Source: an uncultured Myxococcales bacterium (GTDB taxonomy: Bacteria; Myxococcota_A; UBA9042; DTJE01). Taken from it: a DNA stretch of 49,660 nt. Position numbers and translations under genes: made by a program. Positions 1 to 8,255 of the stretch are shown in pieces. Below the pieces are notes generated by a model that did no database searches, was not told the origin of the DNA, and was given only the letters and a program-made list of their open reading frames with translations. The DNA is taken from positions 1 to 49,660 of the forward strand of contig CAIOFV010000126.1 in assembly GCA_903857665.1 (NCBI GenBank). The letters run 5' to 3'. Position 1 is the stretch's first letter; each line of letters starts with the position of its first letter.

Positions 1-78
1 CTGTCGGGCAAGGTGTTCGACGCCGCCCTCCTGAAGGAGGTCGAGTCGGTCCGGGACAAGGTCCGCGCCGGTCAGTAG
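1..78 (+). CDS. C-terminal end of a TRAP transporter solute-binding protein (DctP type), partial
   Basis: Only the last 25 codons are inside the window, ending in TAG at 76-78. The visible peptide is rich in Lys, Glu and Val and ends VRAGQ, as expected for the last helix of a secreted binding protein. The call rests mainly on position: the next two genes are the small and large TRAP permease subunits, and the periplasmic DctP-type protein is usually encoded beside them. No domain can be seen, so another short upstream gene is possible. Confidence 0.55.
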   Translation: MSGKVFDAALLKEVESVRDKVRAGQ

Positions 79-131
79 CGGCCCGCGATTCGCAGGCCCC
101 AACGCTCTCCTCTCTCGCTGGATGGACTGAC

Positions 132-1202
132 GTGAAGGCTCTCCTCGATTTGGAAAGGTGGGTCGGGAAGGTGGAATCCTTCTTCCTGGCCTTCTCGCTG
201 ATCGCAATGCTGTCCCTGACGCTCTACTCGGTTGCGTACCGCAACCTGGTGGCGCCGTTCGTGCTGAAGATGCAGGCCGCCGAAATGAACCGGCAGCCCG
301 TGGCACCGGCAGGGGCCCCGGCCGCGACGGCTCCTGCACCGGCAGCCAGGGCCCAGGCCGACGGGGCTGCGGCACCTGTTGCGGCAACGGTTGCGGCACC
401 CGCGGCAGCCAACGCTCCCTCGGCCGGCGACCTGGATGACGAGCCCGCTGCCCCGGCCGCCAAGGCCGTTGCGGCGCCCGCAGCCAACGCACCCTCCGCC
501 GGCGACCTTGACGACGAACCCGCGGCCCCGGCTGCGAAGGCCGTCGCGGCAGCGCCCTCGGCACCTTCGGCCGGCGATCTGGATGACGAGCCAGCGGCAC
601 CGGCCGCCGGCGCAGCGCCTGCTCCATCTGCACCTGCCGCTGGCGCGACGCCTCCTCCGGCACCGGTCGCCCCGGCCGCGGCCGCCGCGGTAGCCCCCGC
701 ATCCCCGGCGCCGGCGAACGACGCGCCCGCCGCCCTCGAGGTCCGGCAGGATTCCACGTTCCTCCGGGTGCTCAAGTCGCTCAATTTCGCGTGGATCGAC
801 AAGGTCACGCTGCACCTGCTGCTCTGGGTGGGCTTCTTCGGCGCGGCCATCGCGGCCGGCAAGCGCAAGCACATCAAGATCGACGCCCTCAGCCGCCTGA
901 TCCCGGCAGCGCTCCGCGAACGCCTGCAGATCCTTCTGGACCTGGTCGCGGCCATCGCGTGCTTCTTCCTGGCCAACGCGGCGCTGAAGTTCATGGCCAG
1001 CGAGACGGCCAGCGGCACCGTGTTCTACGGTCCGGTCCCGGGCTGGGCCGGCATCCTGATCATCCCGGTGGGCTTCGGCCTTCTGATGTGGCACTTCCTG
1101 CTGGACGCGGTCTTCGAGATCGCGCTCTGGGCCGGCAACAAGACGCCGGCCCTGCTCGCGTGGAAGGAAGAACTCCAGCGCGCGCAGGAGGAGGTGGCCT
1201 GA
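132..1202 (+). CDS. dctQ: TRAP transporter small permease (DctQ family) with a large Ala/Pro repeat insert
   Basis: This is the small membrane subunit of a tripartite ATP-independent periplasmic transporter, which with DctM and DctP imports organic acids or similar solutes using an ion gradient. The start is GTG at 132 with a weak ribosome site. Hydrophobic segments lie near residues 16-38, 225-242, 262-285 and 300-325, the four-helix pattern of the family. DctQ proteins are usually about 160-200 residues; this one has 356. The excess is an Ala/Pro-rich stretch (about residues 50-205) between helices 1 and 2, containing three copies of a roughly 25-residue unit with the core SAGDLDDEP. The stop overlaps the dctM start by one base, so the two are translationally coupled. 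The transported substrate cannot be inferred. Confidence 0.88.
   Translation: MKALLDLERWVGKVESFFLAFSLIAMLSLTLYSVAYRNLVAPFVLKMQAAEMNRQPVAPAGAPAATAPAPAARAQADGAAAPVAATVAAPAAANAPSAGDLDDEPAAPAAKAVAAPAANAPSAGDLDDEPAAPAAKAVAAAPSAPSAGDLDDEPAAPAAGAAPAPSAPAAGATPPPAPVAPAAAAAVAPASPAPANDAPAALEVRQDSTFLRVLKSLNFAWIDKVTLHLLLWVGFFGAAIAAGKRKHIKIDALSRLIPAALRERLQILLDLVAAIACFFLANAALKFMASETASGTVFYGPVPGWAGILIIPVGFGLLMWHFLLDAVFEIALWAGNKTPALLAWKEELQRAQEEVA
411..611 (+). repeat. Three in-frame tandem repeats inside the DctQ gene
   Basis: Three consecutive units encode the core SAGDLDDEPAAPAA followed by an Ala/Lys/Val/Pro spacer. They begin near 411, 486 and 558, with periods of 75 and 72 bases. The copies differ at several synonymous positions (for example GAC CTG, GAC CTT and GAT CTG for the same Asp-Leu pair) while the acidic DLDDEP core is unchanged. 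This suggests selection on the peptide rather than a very recent DNA duplication. Confidence 0.9.
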
Positions 1203-2476
1203 TGGGTATTGCAGTCGCGATCGTCCTGGTCCTCCTGGCACTCCTCGGCACGCCGCTGTTCACGATCGTCGGCAGTGCCGCGCTCATCTCGTTCACCTTC
1301 GAGGGCATCGACACCCAGTCGGTCGCGGTCGAAATGTACCGGCTGGCCGCGAACCCGTTCATGCTGACGATCCCGCTGTTCACCTTCGCGGGTTTCCTGA
1401 TGGCGGAATCGGGCACCGCGAACCGCATCGCCCGGTTGGCCCGCGCCGGCCTGGGCTGGCTGCCCGGCGGCCTCGTGCTGGCGGTCATCGGCGCCTGCAC
1501 CTTCTTCACAACGTTCAGCGGCGCCTCGGGCGTCACCATCATCGCGCTGGGCGGCCTGTTCCTGCCCGTCCTGGTCGCGGAGGGGTACCCGAAGAAGTTC
1601 GCCTACGGCATCGCCACCACGGCCGGCTCCATGGGCCTGCTGTTCCCGCCGTCGCTGCCGCTGCTGGTCTACGGCATGCAGTCGAAGGTCGACATCGACA
1701 AACTGTTCATCGCCGGCCTGATCCCGGGCATCGTGACGATCCTGGCCCTGTCCATCTTCGGCGGCATCGTGTCCTGGCGCTCGGGCGCCCGCCGCACCGC
1801 GTTCAACGCCCGCGAGTTCCTGGTCGCCGTGCGCGAAACCAAGTGGGAACTGCTGGTCCCCTTCATCATCTTCGGCGGCATCTTCGGCGGCATCGTCACG
1901 GTGGCCGAGGTCGCGGCCATCACGGCGTTCTACCTGCTGATCATCGAGGTCTTCGTCTACAAGGATCTCAGCCTCACCAAGGACCTCCCCCGCGTCATCC
2001 GCAAGAGCATGACCCTGGTCGGCGCCATCCTGCTGATCCTCAGTTGCGCGCTGGGCCTGACCAACTTCCTGGTGGACGCCGAAGTCCCGATGAAGATCTT
2101 CGCGGTGGCCCAGACGTACTTCACCAGCAAGTGGACCTTCCTGCTGGCGCTGAACGTCTTCCTGCTGATGGTCGGCAGCATCCTCGACATCTTCTCGGCC
2201 ACCTTCGTGGTGGTGCCGCTGATCATGCCGGTCGCCAAGGAGGTCGGCATCGACCCGGTCCACCTGGCGATCATCTTCATCGCCAACATGCAGACCGCCT
2301 ACCTGCTCCCGCCGGCCGGCATGGACCTGGTCGTGGCGTCGCTGGCCTTCAACCAGCCGATGACCAAGATGTACAAGATCGCGCTGCCCTTCGGCATCGT
2401 GATGATCGCGTCGCTGCTGCTGATCACCTACGTCCCGTGGCTTTCGCTGGGCCTTCTGCAGATGCTGGGCCGCTGA
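1202..2476 (+). CDS. dctM: TRAP transporter large permease (DctM family)
   Basis: This is the large membrane subunit of the TRAP transporter, carrying the solute channel. The ATG at 1202 shares its A with the dctQ stop and follows a strong GGAGGAGG ribosome site 7 bases away. The frame is open further upstream, but that part is unrelated to the family. The 424-residue protein fits the usual DctM length of about 425 and is hydrophobic throughout, with about a dozen membrane segments. Family-like features include the N-terminal GTPLFTIVGSAALI region, the ANPFMLTIPLFTFAGFLM segment and the PPAGMDL segment near the C terminus. It is the last gene of the TRAP operon. Confidence 0.95.
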   Translation: MGIAVAIVLVLLALLGTPLFTIVGSAALISFTFEGIDTQSVAVEMYRLAANPFMLTIPLFTFAGFLMAESGTANRIARLARAGLGWLPGGLVLAVIGACTFFTTFSGASGVTIIALGGLFLPVLVAEGYPKKFAYGIATTAGSMGLLFPPSLPLLVYGMQSKVDIDKLFIAGLIPGIVTILALSIFGGIVSWRSGARRTAFNAREFLVAVRETKWELLVPFIIFGGIFGGIVTVAEVAAITAFYLLIIEVFVYKDLSLTKDLPRVIRKSMTLVGAILLILSCALGLTNFLVDAEVPMKIFAVAQTYFTSKWTFLLALNVFLLMVGSILDIFSATFVVVPLIMPVAKEVGIDPVHLAIIFIANMQTAYLLPPAGMDLVVASLAFNQPMTKMYKIALPFGIVMIASLLLITYVPWLSLGLLQMLGR

Positions 2477-2545
2477 CGCACGCCTCCACTGCTCGCCGAT
2501 GCCTCCGAAACCGCAGGGTTGGGAAGAAGGGAAGGGCGGGAAGGT

Positions 2546-4717
2546 TCAGGTGGGTGCCGGTCCCCCGCCCAGGCGCTGGTGGATCCGCGCCACGGTGGCG
2601 ACCACGTAGGGGCGCAGACCCTCGCCGATCGTGTCCGCGACCTCCAGCAGCGCCTTCTCGGCCCGGGATCGCCCGATGGCGCCGAGGGCTTCGATGCCCA
2701 CCTGGACCACCGTATCGCTCTTTCGCCGCACGCCCAGGCGACCCGGCATCCGGGTCCGCCACTTCGCAGGCAGGATCGCCTCCAACAGGACGACCTCGAA
2801 GTCGGGTTCGTCGGGCAGGTAGATCCGCTCGTATTCCATCAGGGCCCGCAGGCAGGACACCTGCAGCAGCTCCTGCGGTTCGTCCTCGTTGCGCTGCCGG
2901 GCCCGGAGCACCTCGTGCAGCCTCCGCAGGTACTCGAGGTTCGTGCAGTGGATCCCCGCCAGCACCAGCACGGTCCGCCGCACCACCGCATCGTCCTTGT
3001 CATCCAGGAACGGCAGCAGCAGCTTTTCGGCGTCGTGGCTGAGGATCCTCGACAGGGCCAGCACGCATTCCTCGCGGACCCGGGGGTGCGGATGTCCGCA
3101 GTATTGGCAGATCGAGGGGACGCACGCGGGATCCCCGATGACCGACAAGACGTTGATCAGGTTCCGCACCGTGTACCACTGGTGACGATGGGCGCGCAAC
3201 TCATCGACCAGGAACGGTGCCGCCCCCGGCCCGATCCGCTCCAGCATGCTGCATACGGCCTTCCGTGCCGACACGTCCTCGGTGCCTGCCAGGAACCGTA
3301 CCAGGCCCGGGACCACGCCGGTGCCGAACAGCGCCACCCCCTTCTCCAGCGGCTCCCGTTCCTCCTTCGGAGTGGTCGCGGCCAGCACCACCAGCCCGTC
3401 CTGGAACTTCCCCGAATCGAGGTGCGTCAGCGTTTCGTCGATGAACAGTGTCCGGCCAAGGAAAGGTGGCACCTCGTCCGCGTGGTGTCGGCTGAGGATT
3501 TCGAACACCTTCGCGACAATCCGGTTCTCCTTGCGGGCCGTCAGTTCGGGCAGCACGATCAACAGCACGTTCAGGTACTTCAGGTACGCCTTCGCGTCGG
3601 TGCACTGGTCGAAATCCTTGAGGTAGGCCTCGTACTGCTGCACGAACCGGTCGGTGGTCTGGCCGGCCCGAATCTGCCGCTGGATGTAACCCGGCAGCTC
3701 CTCGAAAGGAATCAGTTCCGCCTGGTATGCCGTCTGGAGCAGAGGGCGAAGGTCCGGCAGGTCGCTGGACCCGATGCGATGAAGCGCCTTCCGCGTGACC
3801 CGCCGAAGCGACTCGCTGAAGGTCCGCGGATCGCGCCCGGACATGTTGATCCGGGGATTCGTCTTCCCCAGTTCGGCCACCATGTCCATCAACAGGCGAC
3901 ACACATCCATCGCCATGCGCGCCGGGACCGCGGCCAGCAGCGTGTCCTCGATTTCCAGGTCATTGGCGACCGTCATCCCTTCCGACACGAGATCCGCGTT
4001 CAGCAGCAGGTCCCGATGCAGGTCGATCTTGCTGATCGGTCGAACGATGTCCTGGATCGCCTGTACCTTCAACTGCCGGATCACGTCCGGGGCCACGTCC
4101 CGCAGCATCGGCAGGCGGGCGATGTCCTTCCGCAGCCGCGACAGGGCCAGCTTGACCGCCCAGTTCAGGTGGCGGACAGCGCCGACCATTTCGTCGAGGC
4201 CGACGACGGTGACCCTCAGGATCCCCTGCTTCGTCAGTTCGTCGGACAGGCCGCTGACGATCTCGCCGGGGTTCAGTTGGTGGGACTTCGCCGACCAGCG
4301 CGTCCAGATGTCCAGGAACGCGTCGAACTCCGGCTTTTCGATGTCCCGCTTGATCGTGAAGGCGGCGATGCGATTCCGCAGGAAGTAGTCGTGGAACTTG
4401 GTGACGAAGTGATCGCCCAACACGCCGCGGAAGGTCTTCGTGACCTCGATGGGTTCGGGGAGCAGGCCATCCAGCATGACCCCCTTTTCGTCCATCGCGG
4501 ATGTCAGGACGTAGGTCAGTTCGTGCGCCTGGGCCGTCATGTCCCGGAACATGCTGTACATGTCGGTCAGGGCGGCCTTGGCCACGGGATGGTCGGCGGA
4601 GTAGGTCCCGGTCTGCAGGATGGCCTTCACCAGGAACAGCGTGAACTCGCCCGCCCTCTGCTTTATCAGACGGTGCTCTTCGCTTCCCGCCTGGTGCAGT
4701 CCCGAGTTCCCGCTCAC
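2546..4717 (-). CDS. Large cytoplasmic HEAT-repeat protein of unknown function
   Basis: This 723-residue soluble protein has no signal peptide. GTG at 4717 is chosen because it follows a GAGG ribosome site by 6 bases, and because a TTGACA promoter (4743-4772) would start the transcript downstream of the alternative ATG at 4744. The N-terminal third has the pattern of a dimerisation or sensor module (motif TYSADHPVAK, later VMLDGLLPEP), followed by long helical regions. The last 300 residues form HEAT-like alpha repeats with recurring ARKAVCSML, VREECVLAL and VVRRTVLVLAG helices. HEAT arrays usually act as protein-binding scaffolds, so a regulatory or scaffolding role is only an inference. It converges on dctM and is divergent from the next gene. 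Confidence 0.8.
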   Translation of the reverse strand: MSGNSGLHQAGSEEHRLIKQRAGEFTLFLVKAILQTGTYSADHPVAKAALTDMYSMFRDMTAQAHELTYVLTSAMDEKGVMLDGLLPEPIEVTKTFRGVLGDHFVTKFHDYFLRNRIAAFTIKRDIEKPEFDAFLDIWTRWSAKSHQLNPGEIVSGLSDELTKQGILRVTVVGLDEMVGAVRHLNWAVKLALSRLRKDIARLPMLRDVAPDVIRQLKVQAIQDIVRPISKIDLHRDLLLNADLVSEGMTVANDLEIEDTLLAAVPARMAMDVCRLLMDMVAELGKTNPRINMSGRDPRTFSESLRRVTRKALHRIGSSDLPDLRPLLQTAYQAELIPFEELPGYIQRQIRAGQTTDRFVQQYEAYLKDFDQCTDAKAYLKYLNVLLIVLPELTARKENRIVAKVFEILSRHHADEVPPFLGRTLFIDETLTHLDSGKFQDGLVVLAATTPKEEREPLEKGVALFGTGVVPGLVRFLAGTEDVSARKAVCSMLERIGPGAAPFLVDELRAHRHQWYTVRNLINVLSVIGDPACVPSICQYCGHPHPRVREECVLALSRILSHDAEKLLLPFLDDKDDAVVRRTVLVLAGIHCTNLEYLRRLHEVLRARQRNEDEPQELLQVSCLRALMEYERIYLPDEPDFEVVLLEAILPAKWRTRMPGRLGVRRKSDTVVQVGIEALGAIGRSRAEKALLEVADTIGEGLRPYVVATVARIHQRLGGGPAPT

Positions 4718-4742
4718 ATCACGCCTCGCTACCCATCGCAAC

Positions 4743-4772
4743 AACGTACCCGCAACGCCGACGTGGTGTCAA
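4743..4772 (-). promoter_or_regulatory. Sigma-70-type promoter of the HEAT-repeat gene
   Basis: On the minus strand there is a perfect -35 TTGACA (4772-4767), an 18-base spacer and a weak -10 TACGTT (4748-4743). The predicted start near 4736 lies about 20 bases before the GTG at 4717, which supports that start codon. Confidence 0.5.
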
Positions 4773-4875
4773 GGCAGGCCGCGCGTGCTGTCCCCCGTTC
4801 CGTTTTTCGCCGGGGGGATCTATCCTTGGGCGCCCTGGGCGACTCATGGCCAGGGATGGCAAACGGAGGAATCGA

Positions 4876-5925
4876 ATGACGACCGACGAGGAACCCGTCA
4901 AGCCGCGCAGCAGGCGCCGCGTCCTGACGACCCTCATGGTGGCCCTGGGCATCGCCGTGATGTTCGGGTACAGCATGTTCTGGGCGTGGCCGCTCTTCCA
5001 ATCCTCCAAGAGCTTTGAAACGCCAAAGCTGACCACGGTGCACCTCGACGAGGAACCCTTCATGCGCCTGGACCTCAAGCCGGGCGAATCGTATCGGCCG
5101 ATCGACCTCATGGCGGGCACCGAGGTGGCGTTCAAGTGCGAGGTGGTGGCCTCCCCGAACGCCAGGCCCCGGTTCGTGCTGAAGGCCTGGGGCGCGGCCC
5201 ACGAACAGCCCGATTGCGTGTTCCAGTTGACGGTACCGAAACGGCCTGGCCTTCGGGACGACTTCGAGGTCGCCTACTACGACAACGGCGCCCCGCAGCC
5301 GACGGACACCCTCACGGTCCCCACGCTGGTCGTCCCGCCCTTCGAGGGCGTCGAATTCCACGCCCTCGAAGACGCGAAGCACCAGCCCGTGGAACCGGGT
5401 TCCGTCCCGGACGAGGTCTATGTCTATGCCCGCTCGATCGCGAAGCTACCCGGCGACGGTCGCGACTTCGCGGCGCTTTTCTTCACCGCGGATCCGACCA
5501 ACGGCGTCCCCGTCCTCGAACTGCTGCCCATGAAGGAAGGCGACAAGCCCGAGATCATGGCAGGCTCGGTGCTCCGGTACCGCTCCTGGGGGCGTGACCT
5601 GTCGGGATACGCGTTCTGGTCGCCCGAGCCCGTGCACATCGGCGGACGCACCGGCAACCGTGCCGTGACCGACCTGTACGTCGGCATCTTCCCGCGCGAC
5701 GCGCTCCCCTCGCTGCTCGGCAAGCTGCTCAAGGTCGATGTCACCGGCGCCGACACCGTCACCGTCACCCCGCTGGTTTCGGATGCCCGTGAACTGAAGA
5801 CGCTGACCGTCGCCGGCAGGCTCCTGTCCCAGTCGCTGCACGTCGTTCGCGGTCCCTCGGGCACCACCGGAAACGAGGCCCGCGTGCCCCATGCCCCGAT
5901 CGTGGCCCCCGTCCCGGCCCGCTAG
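4876..5925 (+). CDS. Membrane-anchored periplasmic protein of unknown function
   Basis: ATG at 4876 is chosen over an upstream in-frame ATG at 4846 because GGAGG lies 6 bases before it. The 349-residue product has a basic cytoplasmic head (SRRR), one membrane helix at about residues 16-38 and a long extracytoplasmic region. That region looks mostly beta, with short segments such as LKPGESYRPIDLMAGTEV and VLRYRSWGRDLSGYAFWSPEP. I recognise no enzyme motif. A TATCCT box at 4821-4826 could be its -10 element, but no good -35 is seen. It is divergent from the HEAT-repeat gene and stands alone, followed by a convergent gap. Confidence 0.8.
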   Translation: MTTDEEPVKPRSRRRVLTTLMVALGIAVMFGYSMFWAWPLFQSSKSFETPKLTTVHLDEEPFMRLDLKPGESYRPIDLMAGTEVAFKCEVVASPNARPRFVLKAWGAAHEQPDCVFQLTVPKRPGLRDDFEVAYYDNGAPQPTDTLTVPTLVVPPFEGVEFHALEDAKHQPVEPGSVPDEVYVYARSIAKLPGDGRDFAALFFTADPTNGVPVLELLPMKEGDKPEIMAGSVLRYRSWGRDLSGYAFWSPEPVHIGGRTGNRAVTDLYVGIFPRDALPSLLGKLLKVDVTGADTVTVTPLVSDARELKTLTVAGRLLSQSLHVVRGPSGTTGNEARVPHAPIVAPVPAR

Positions 5926-6174
5926 TCCCGGCCTCTCCTCCGCCAGGCGAACCCCCATCCTCCCCCTCGCGCTCCCTGACGGACACCCCTGGCCCACTCC
6001 GCCACGGGCGTCGCATCAACGCGCCGGCGCCCCTGCAGGCGGCCGGCCCAGGGTCGCAGGGACCGATGGCCGCCGTCCGTACACGATGCAACTGCGCTAC
6101 GTTTGACTGATGATCTTGTCGTGGTCGGGAGGGAAGGGGAGGGGAGCGACGTCCTGGTCCGAGGAGTGCGGAGA

Positions 6175-6756
6175 TCAGCTCGTCGGCTCGTCCTTCGCCT
6201 TCTTCTTGATCGCGAAGTTGATCGCGGAGTAGCCTTCGATCGCGGCGGTCGTCATGACCAGGCGGATGACCTCGAAACGGGTCTGCTCGTCGGCCTGGAT
6301 CACGATCTGCTTGGATTCCTCAAGCCACTTGTTCGCCTTCTCGGTGTCCGAGGGCATCGGGTGGACGCGCTCGTAGTTGTCACGCGCGGCCTTGAGGACC
6401 TTCGACAACTCGGGGAGCTTGAGGTCCGGGTAGTTCTTTTCCGTCACCCATGGCGTCTTCATCACTTCGTCGCCTTCAAAGACGAGCGAACTGGCGGAGA
6501 TGCCGATCATCGGGACGCGCTCGAGCATGCGGCCCGAGTACGCCTTCGGCAGCTGGATGTCCTTCTGCTGAAGCAGGATGTCACCCGTCGCCGAGAAGGT
6601 GATCAGGAGGAAAACGACCAGGATCGAGAACATGTCGATCATGGGCGTCAGGTTGAGGTCGAACAGCATGGTCCTGCGAGCGCCCTTGCCGCCGACCTTC
6701 AGGCCCTTCATGTGAACGCTCGAGCCGATCCGGCTTCCGGGCGCATGGATTGCCAT
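6175..6756 (-). CDS. exbD: ExbD/TolR-family biopolymer transport protein (second copy)
   Basis: ExbD and TolR proteins form the plug of a proton-driven inner-membrane motor with ExbB/TolQ. This 193-residue protein has a basic N terminus, one membrane helix (about residues 35-56, motif LTPMIDMFSILVVFLL) with the conserved proton-handling Asp at 41, and a periplasmic domain ending EGYSAINFAIKKK. The start follows GGAGGAAGG by 4 bases. The periplasmic domain is longer than in classical ExbD (about 140 residues) because of an inserted Lys/Glu-rich helical stretch near residues 105-150. It is the last gene of the exbB-exbD-exbD operon. Confidence 0.9.
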   Translation of the reverse strand: MAIHAPGSRIGSSVHMKGLKVGGKGARRTMLFDLNLTPMIDMFSILVVFLLITFSATGDILLQQKDIQLPKAYSGRMLERVPMIGISASSLVFEGDEVMKTPWVTEKNYPDLKLPELSKVLKAARDNYERVHPMPSDTEKANKWLEESKQIVIQADEQTRFEVIRLVMTTAAIEGYSAINFAIKKKAKDEPTS

Positions 6757-6811
6757 GGTACCTTCCTCCAGTCACGATGCCACGGGGCAGGGGCCCCGAG
6801 TCAGCGCGACG

Positions 6812-7285
6812 TCACATCATCTCGCCGGCCACCGAGGTCGCATCCGCGACGACCACGTTGGACAGGCCGAGCACCATGCACGAATCCATCGCCGTGATCA
6901 TGTCCGTATAGGCGACGGCATCCTCCGGCGCGACGACGACCTTCTGGTCCTTCGGAAGCTTGAGATCCTCGAGCTTCTTCTTCAGGGCCGTCGTGTCGTA
7001 CTTGCCGCTGACCATCGGGATCGGTTCCGGCTGCCCGTCCGCGAACTTGACGGTATAGCCCGCCTTGTCCAGGAGGATGGTCAGACGCTTGGGCGGTTCG
7101 GTCTGCTGCTGCTTCTGGGGCTTCTGGACCGACTGATCGACGCTGATGCGCCCGGTCTGGGTCCAGACGGCCGTCATGAGCAGGAAGGTGACGCAGACCG
7201 ACATGAGGTCGATGAACGGAACCAGGTTCAGGCTCACGTTCAGCGACTTCTTGCCGCCCTTGCTAATTTCAGCGGGCCCGCTCAT
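6812..7285 (-). CDS. exbD: ExbD/TolR-family biopolymer transport protein (first copy)
   Basis: This 157-residue protein has a single N-terminal membrane helix (about residues 21-41, motif LVPFIDLMSVCVTFLLM) with the conserved Asp at 26, then a Gln/Lys/Pro-rich linker and a periplasmic domain with the ExbD pattern LTILLDKAG, DQKVVVAPEDAVAY. AGGAGG lies 7 bases before the ATG. It sits between exbB and the second exbD. Two different ExbD-type subunits beside one ExbB are common in Myxococcota-like genomes and suggest a mixed motor dimer. Confidence 0.92.
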   Translation of the reverse strand: MSGPAEISKGGKKSLNVSLNLVPFIDLMSVCVTFLLMTAVWTQTGRISVDQSVQKPQKQQQTEPPKRLTILLDKAGYTVKFADGQPEPIPMVSGKYDTTALKKKLEDLKLPKDQKVVVAPEDAVAYTDMITAMDSCMVLGLSNVVVADATSVAGEMM

Positions 7286-7359
7286 CGTAGCCTCCTGACG
7301 CCGTCCTCGATCCCGCCCGAGGGTTCACCCCGGACGAGGGGAACGGCCGTCCGACTTCC

Positions 7360-8025
7360 TCAGTCCGCCGACCGCGTGGAGCCCTTCTCGTTCTCGAACT
7401 TGTCACGGTTGGCCGTGATCAGGTTCAGGACGGAGACGGTCGTCTCGTTGATGTCATCGACCAACTGCTGCGACTTCGCCTGGAAGATCGCGTAGGCGAT
7501 CGAGGCGGAGATGGCGACCGCGAGGCCGAACGCCGTGTTGTACATGGCTTCGGAAATACCGGATGCCAGTTCCGTCGCCTTGGAGGAGGCGTCGGCCTCG
7601 GCCACGGCGCTGAACGACTTGATCAGGCCGAAGATGGTCCCGAGGAGGCCCATGAGCACGGCCGCGTTGCCGATAACGGCGAGGAAGCCGATGCGCTTCT
7701 CGATCCGGGGCAGCTCGCGGAGGGCGGCTTCGTCCATGGAAGCCTGCACCGCGTTGTCCGAATCCTTCGCCTTCATCAGGCCGGCCTGAAGGACCTTCGC
7801 CAGCGGGAACTTGGAAATGGAGCACAGCTTGAGGGCGTTCCGCAGATCGCCGACGAGGATGTACTTCGTCAGAACGCGGGTGAACCCTTCCTTGTCCACG
7901 TTCGACTGGAAGTACAGAACGACGATACGCTCGATGATGACGCCGAACATGAACACCGACGTCGCAAGAATGATGTACATGTTCGGGCCGCCCTTGTCGA
8001 ACGCCTTTGCGATGAACTCGAACAT
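7360..8025 (-). CDS. exbB: MotA/TolQ/ExbB-family proton channel protein
   Basis: ATG at 8025 is preceded by AGGAGGAG with 7-base spacing; the frame is open upstream but that extension is not protein-like. The 221-residue product has the three-helix family layout: helix 1 near residues 16-38, then a cytoplasmic domain, helix 2 near 113-137 (motif IGNAAVLMGLLGTIFGLI) and helix 3 near 158-180. ExbB pentamers form the stator ring around the ExbD dimer and use proton flow to power a TonB- or Tol-like partner. It leads an operon with two exbD genes and has its own promoter at 8147-8175. The likely partner is the AgmX-like protein encoded just upstream. Confidence 0.93.
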   Translation of the reverse strand: MFEFIAKAFDKGGPNMYIILATSVFMFGVIIERIVVLYFQSNVDKEGFTRVLTKYILVGDLRNALKLCSISKFPLAKVLQAGLMKAKDSDNAVQASMDEAALRELPRIEKRIGFLAVIGNAAVLMGLLGTIFGLIKSFSAVAEADASSKATELASGISEAMYNTAFGLAVAISASIAYAIFQAKSQQLVDDINETTVSVLNLITANRDKFENEKGSTRSAD

Positions 8026-8146
8026 TGCTGCACTCCTCCTCTTGATGCCTCGAACCAGATGCCCCGACGATTTCCGGGGAACCCTACCACCCGATCCGGC
8101 GCGCGTTTCCCAAAGCCAGGAACAAGGGCCATGGGTGCGGTCAAGA

Positions 8147-8175
8147 CGTATACCAGCCGTCCCAACCGGTGTCAA
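8147..8175 (-). promoter_or_regulatory. Strong sigma-70-type promoter of the exbB-exbD-exbD operon
   Basis: The minus strand carries a perfect -35 TTGACA (8175-8170), an ideal 17-base spacer and -10 TATACG (8152-8147). The leader to the exbB ATG would be about 115 bases. Confidence 0.65.
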
Positions 8176-8180
8176 CTTTT

Positions 8181-8212
8181 AAAAGCGCGCCCGCGCGCGA
8201 AGCCACGCGCGC
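8181..8212 (-). terminator. Possible terminator after the AgmX-like gene
   Basis: On the minus strand, runs of alternating GC at 8185-8199 and 8206-8212 can fold into a GC-only hairpin (8-base stem at 8192-8199 with 8206-8213, or an outer variant). TTTT follows at 8184-8181. It lies between the stop of the AgmX-like gene and the exbB promoter, where a terminator is expected. The T run is short. Confidence 0.4.
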
Positions 8213-8220
8213 GCCCGGCA

Positions 8221-8236
8221 TTCGCGACATCGCGAA
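8221..8236. promoter_or_regulatory. Palindrome, possible operator
   Basis: This is a perfect 7-base inverted repeat, TTCGCGA-CA-TCGCGAA. The 2-base spacer is too short for an RNA hairpin loop but is normal for a dimeric repressor site. It lies in the 230-base gap between the AgmX-like stop and the exbB promoter. Function unproven. Confidence 0.25.
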
Positions 8237-8255
8237 AACCGGGGGGGAAACCCCG

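Noticed and set aside
791..1201. Upstream extension of dctM into dctQ
   Set aside because: It overlaps dctQ in another frame and is not hydrophobic, while the ATG at 1202 has a strong ribosome site.
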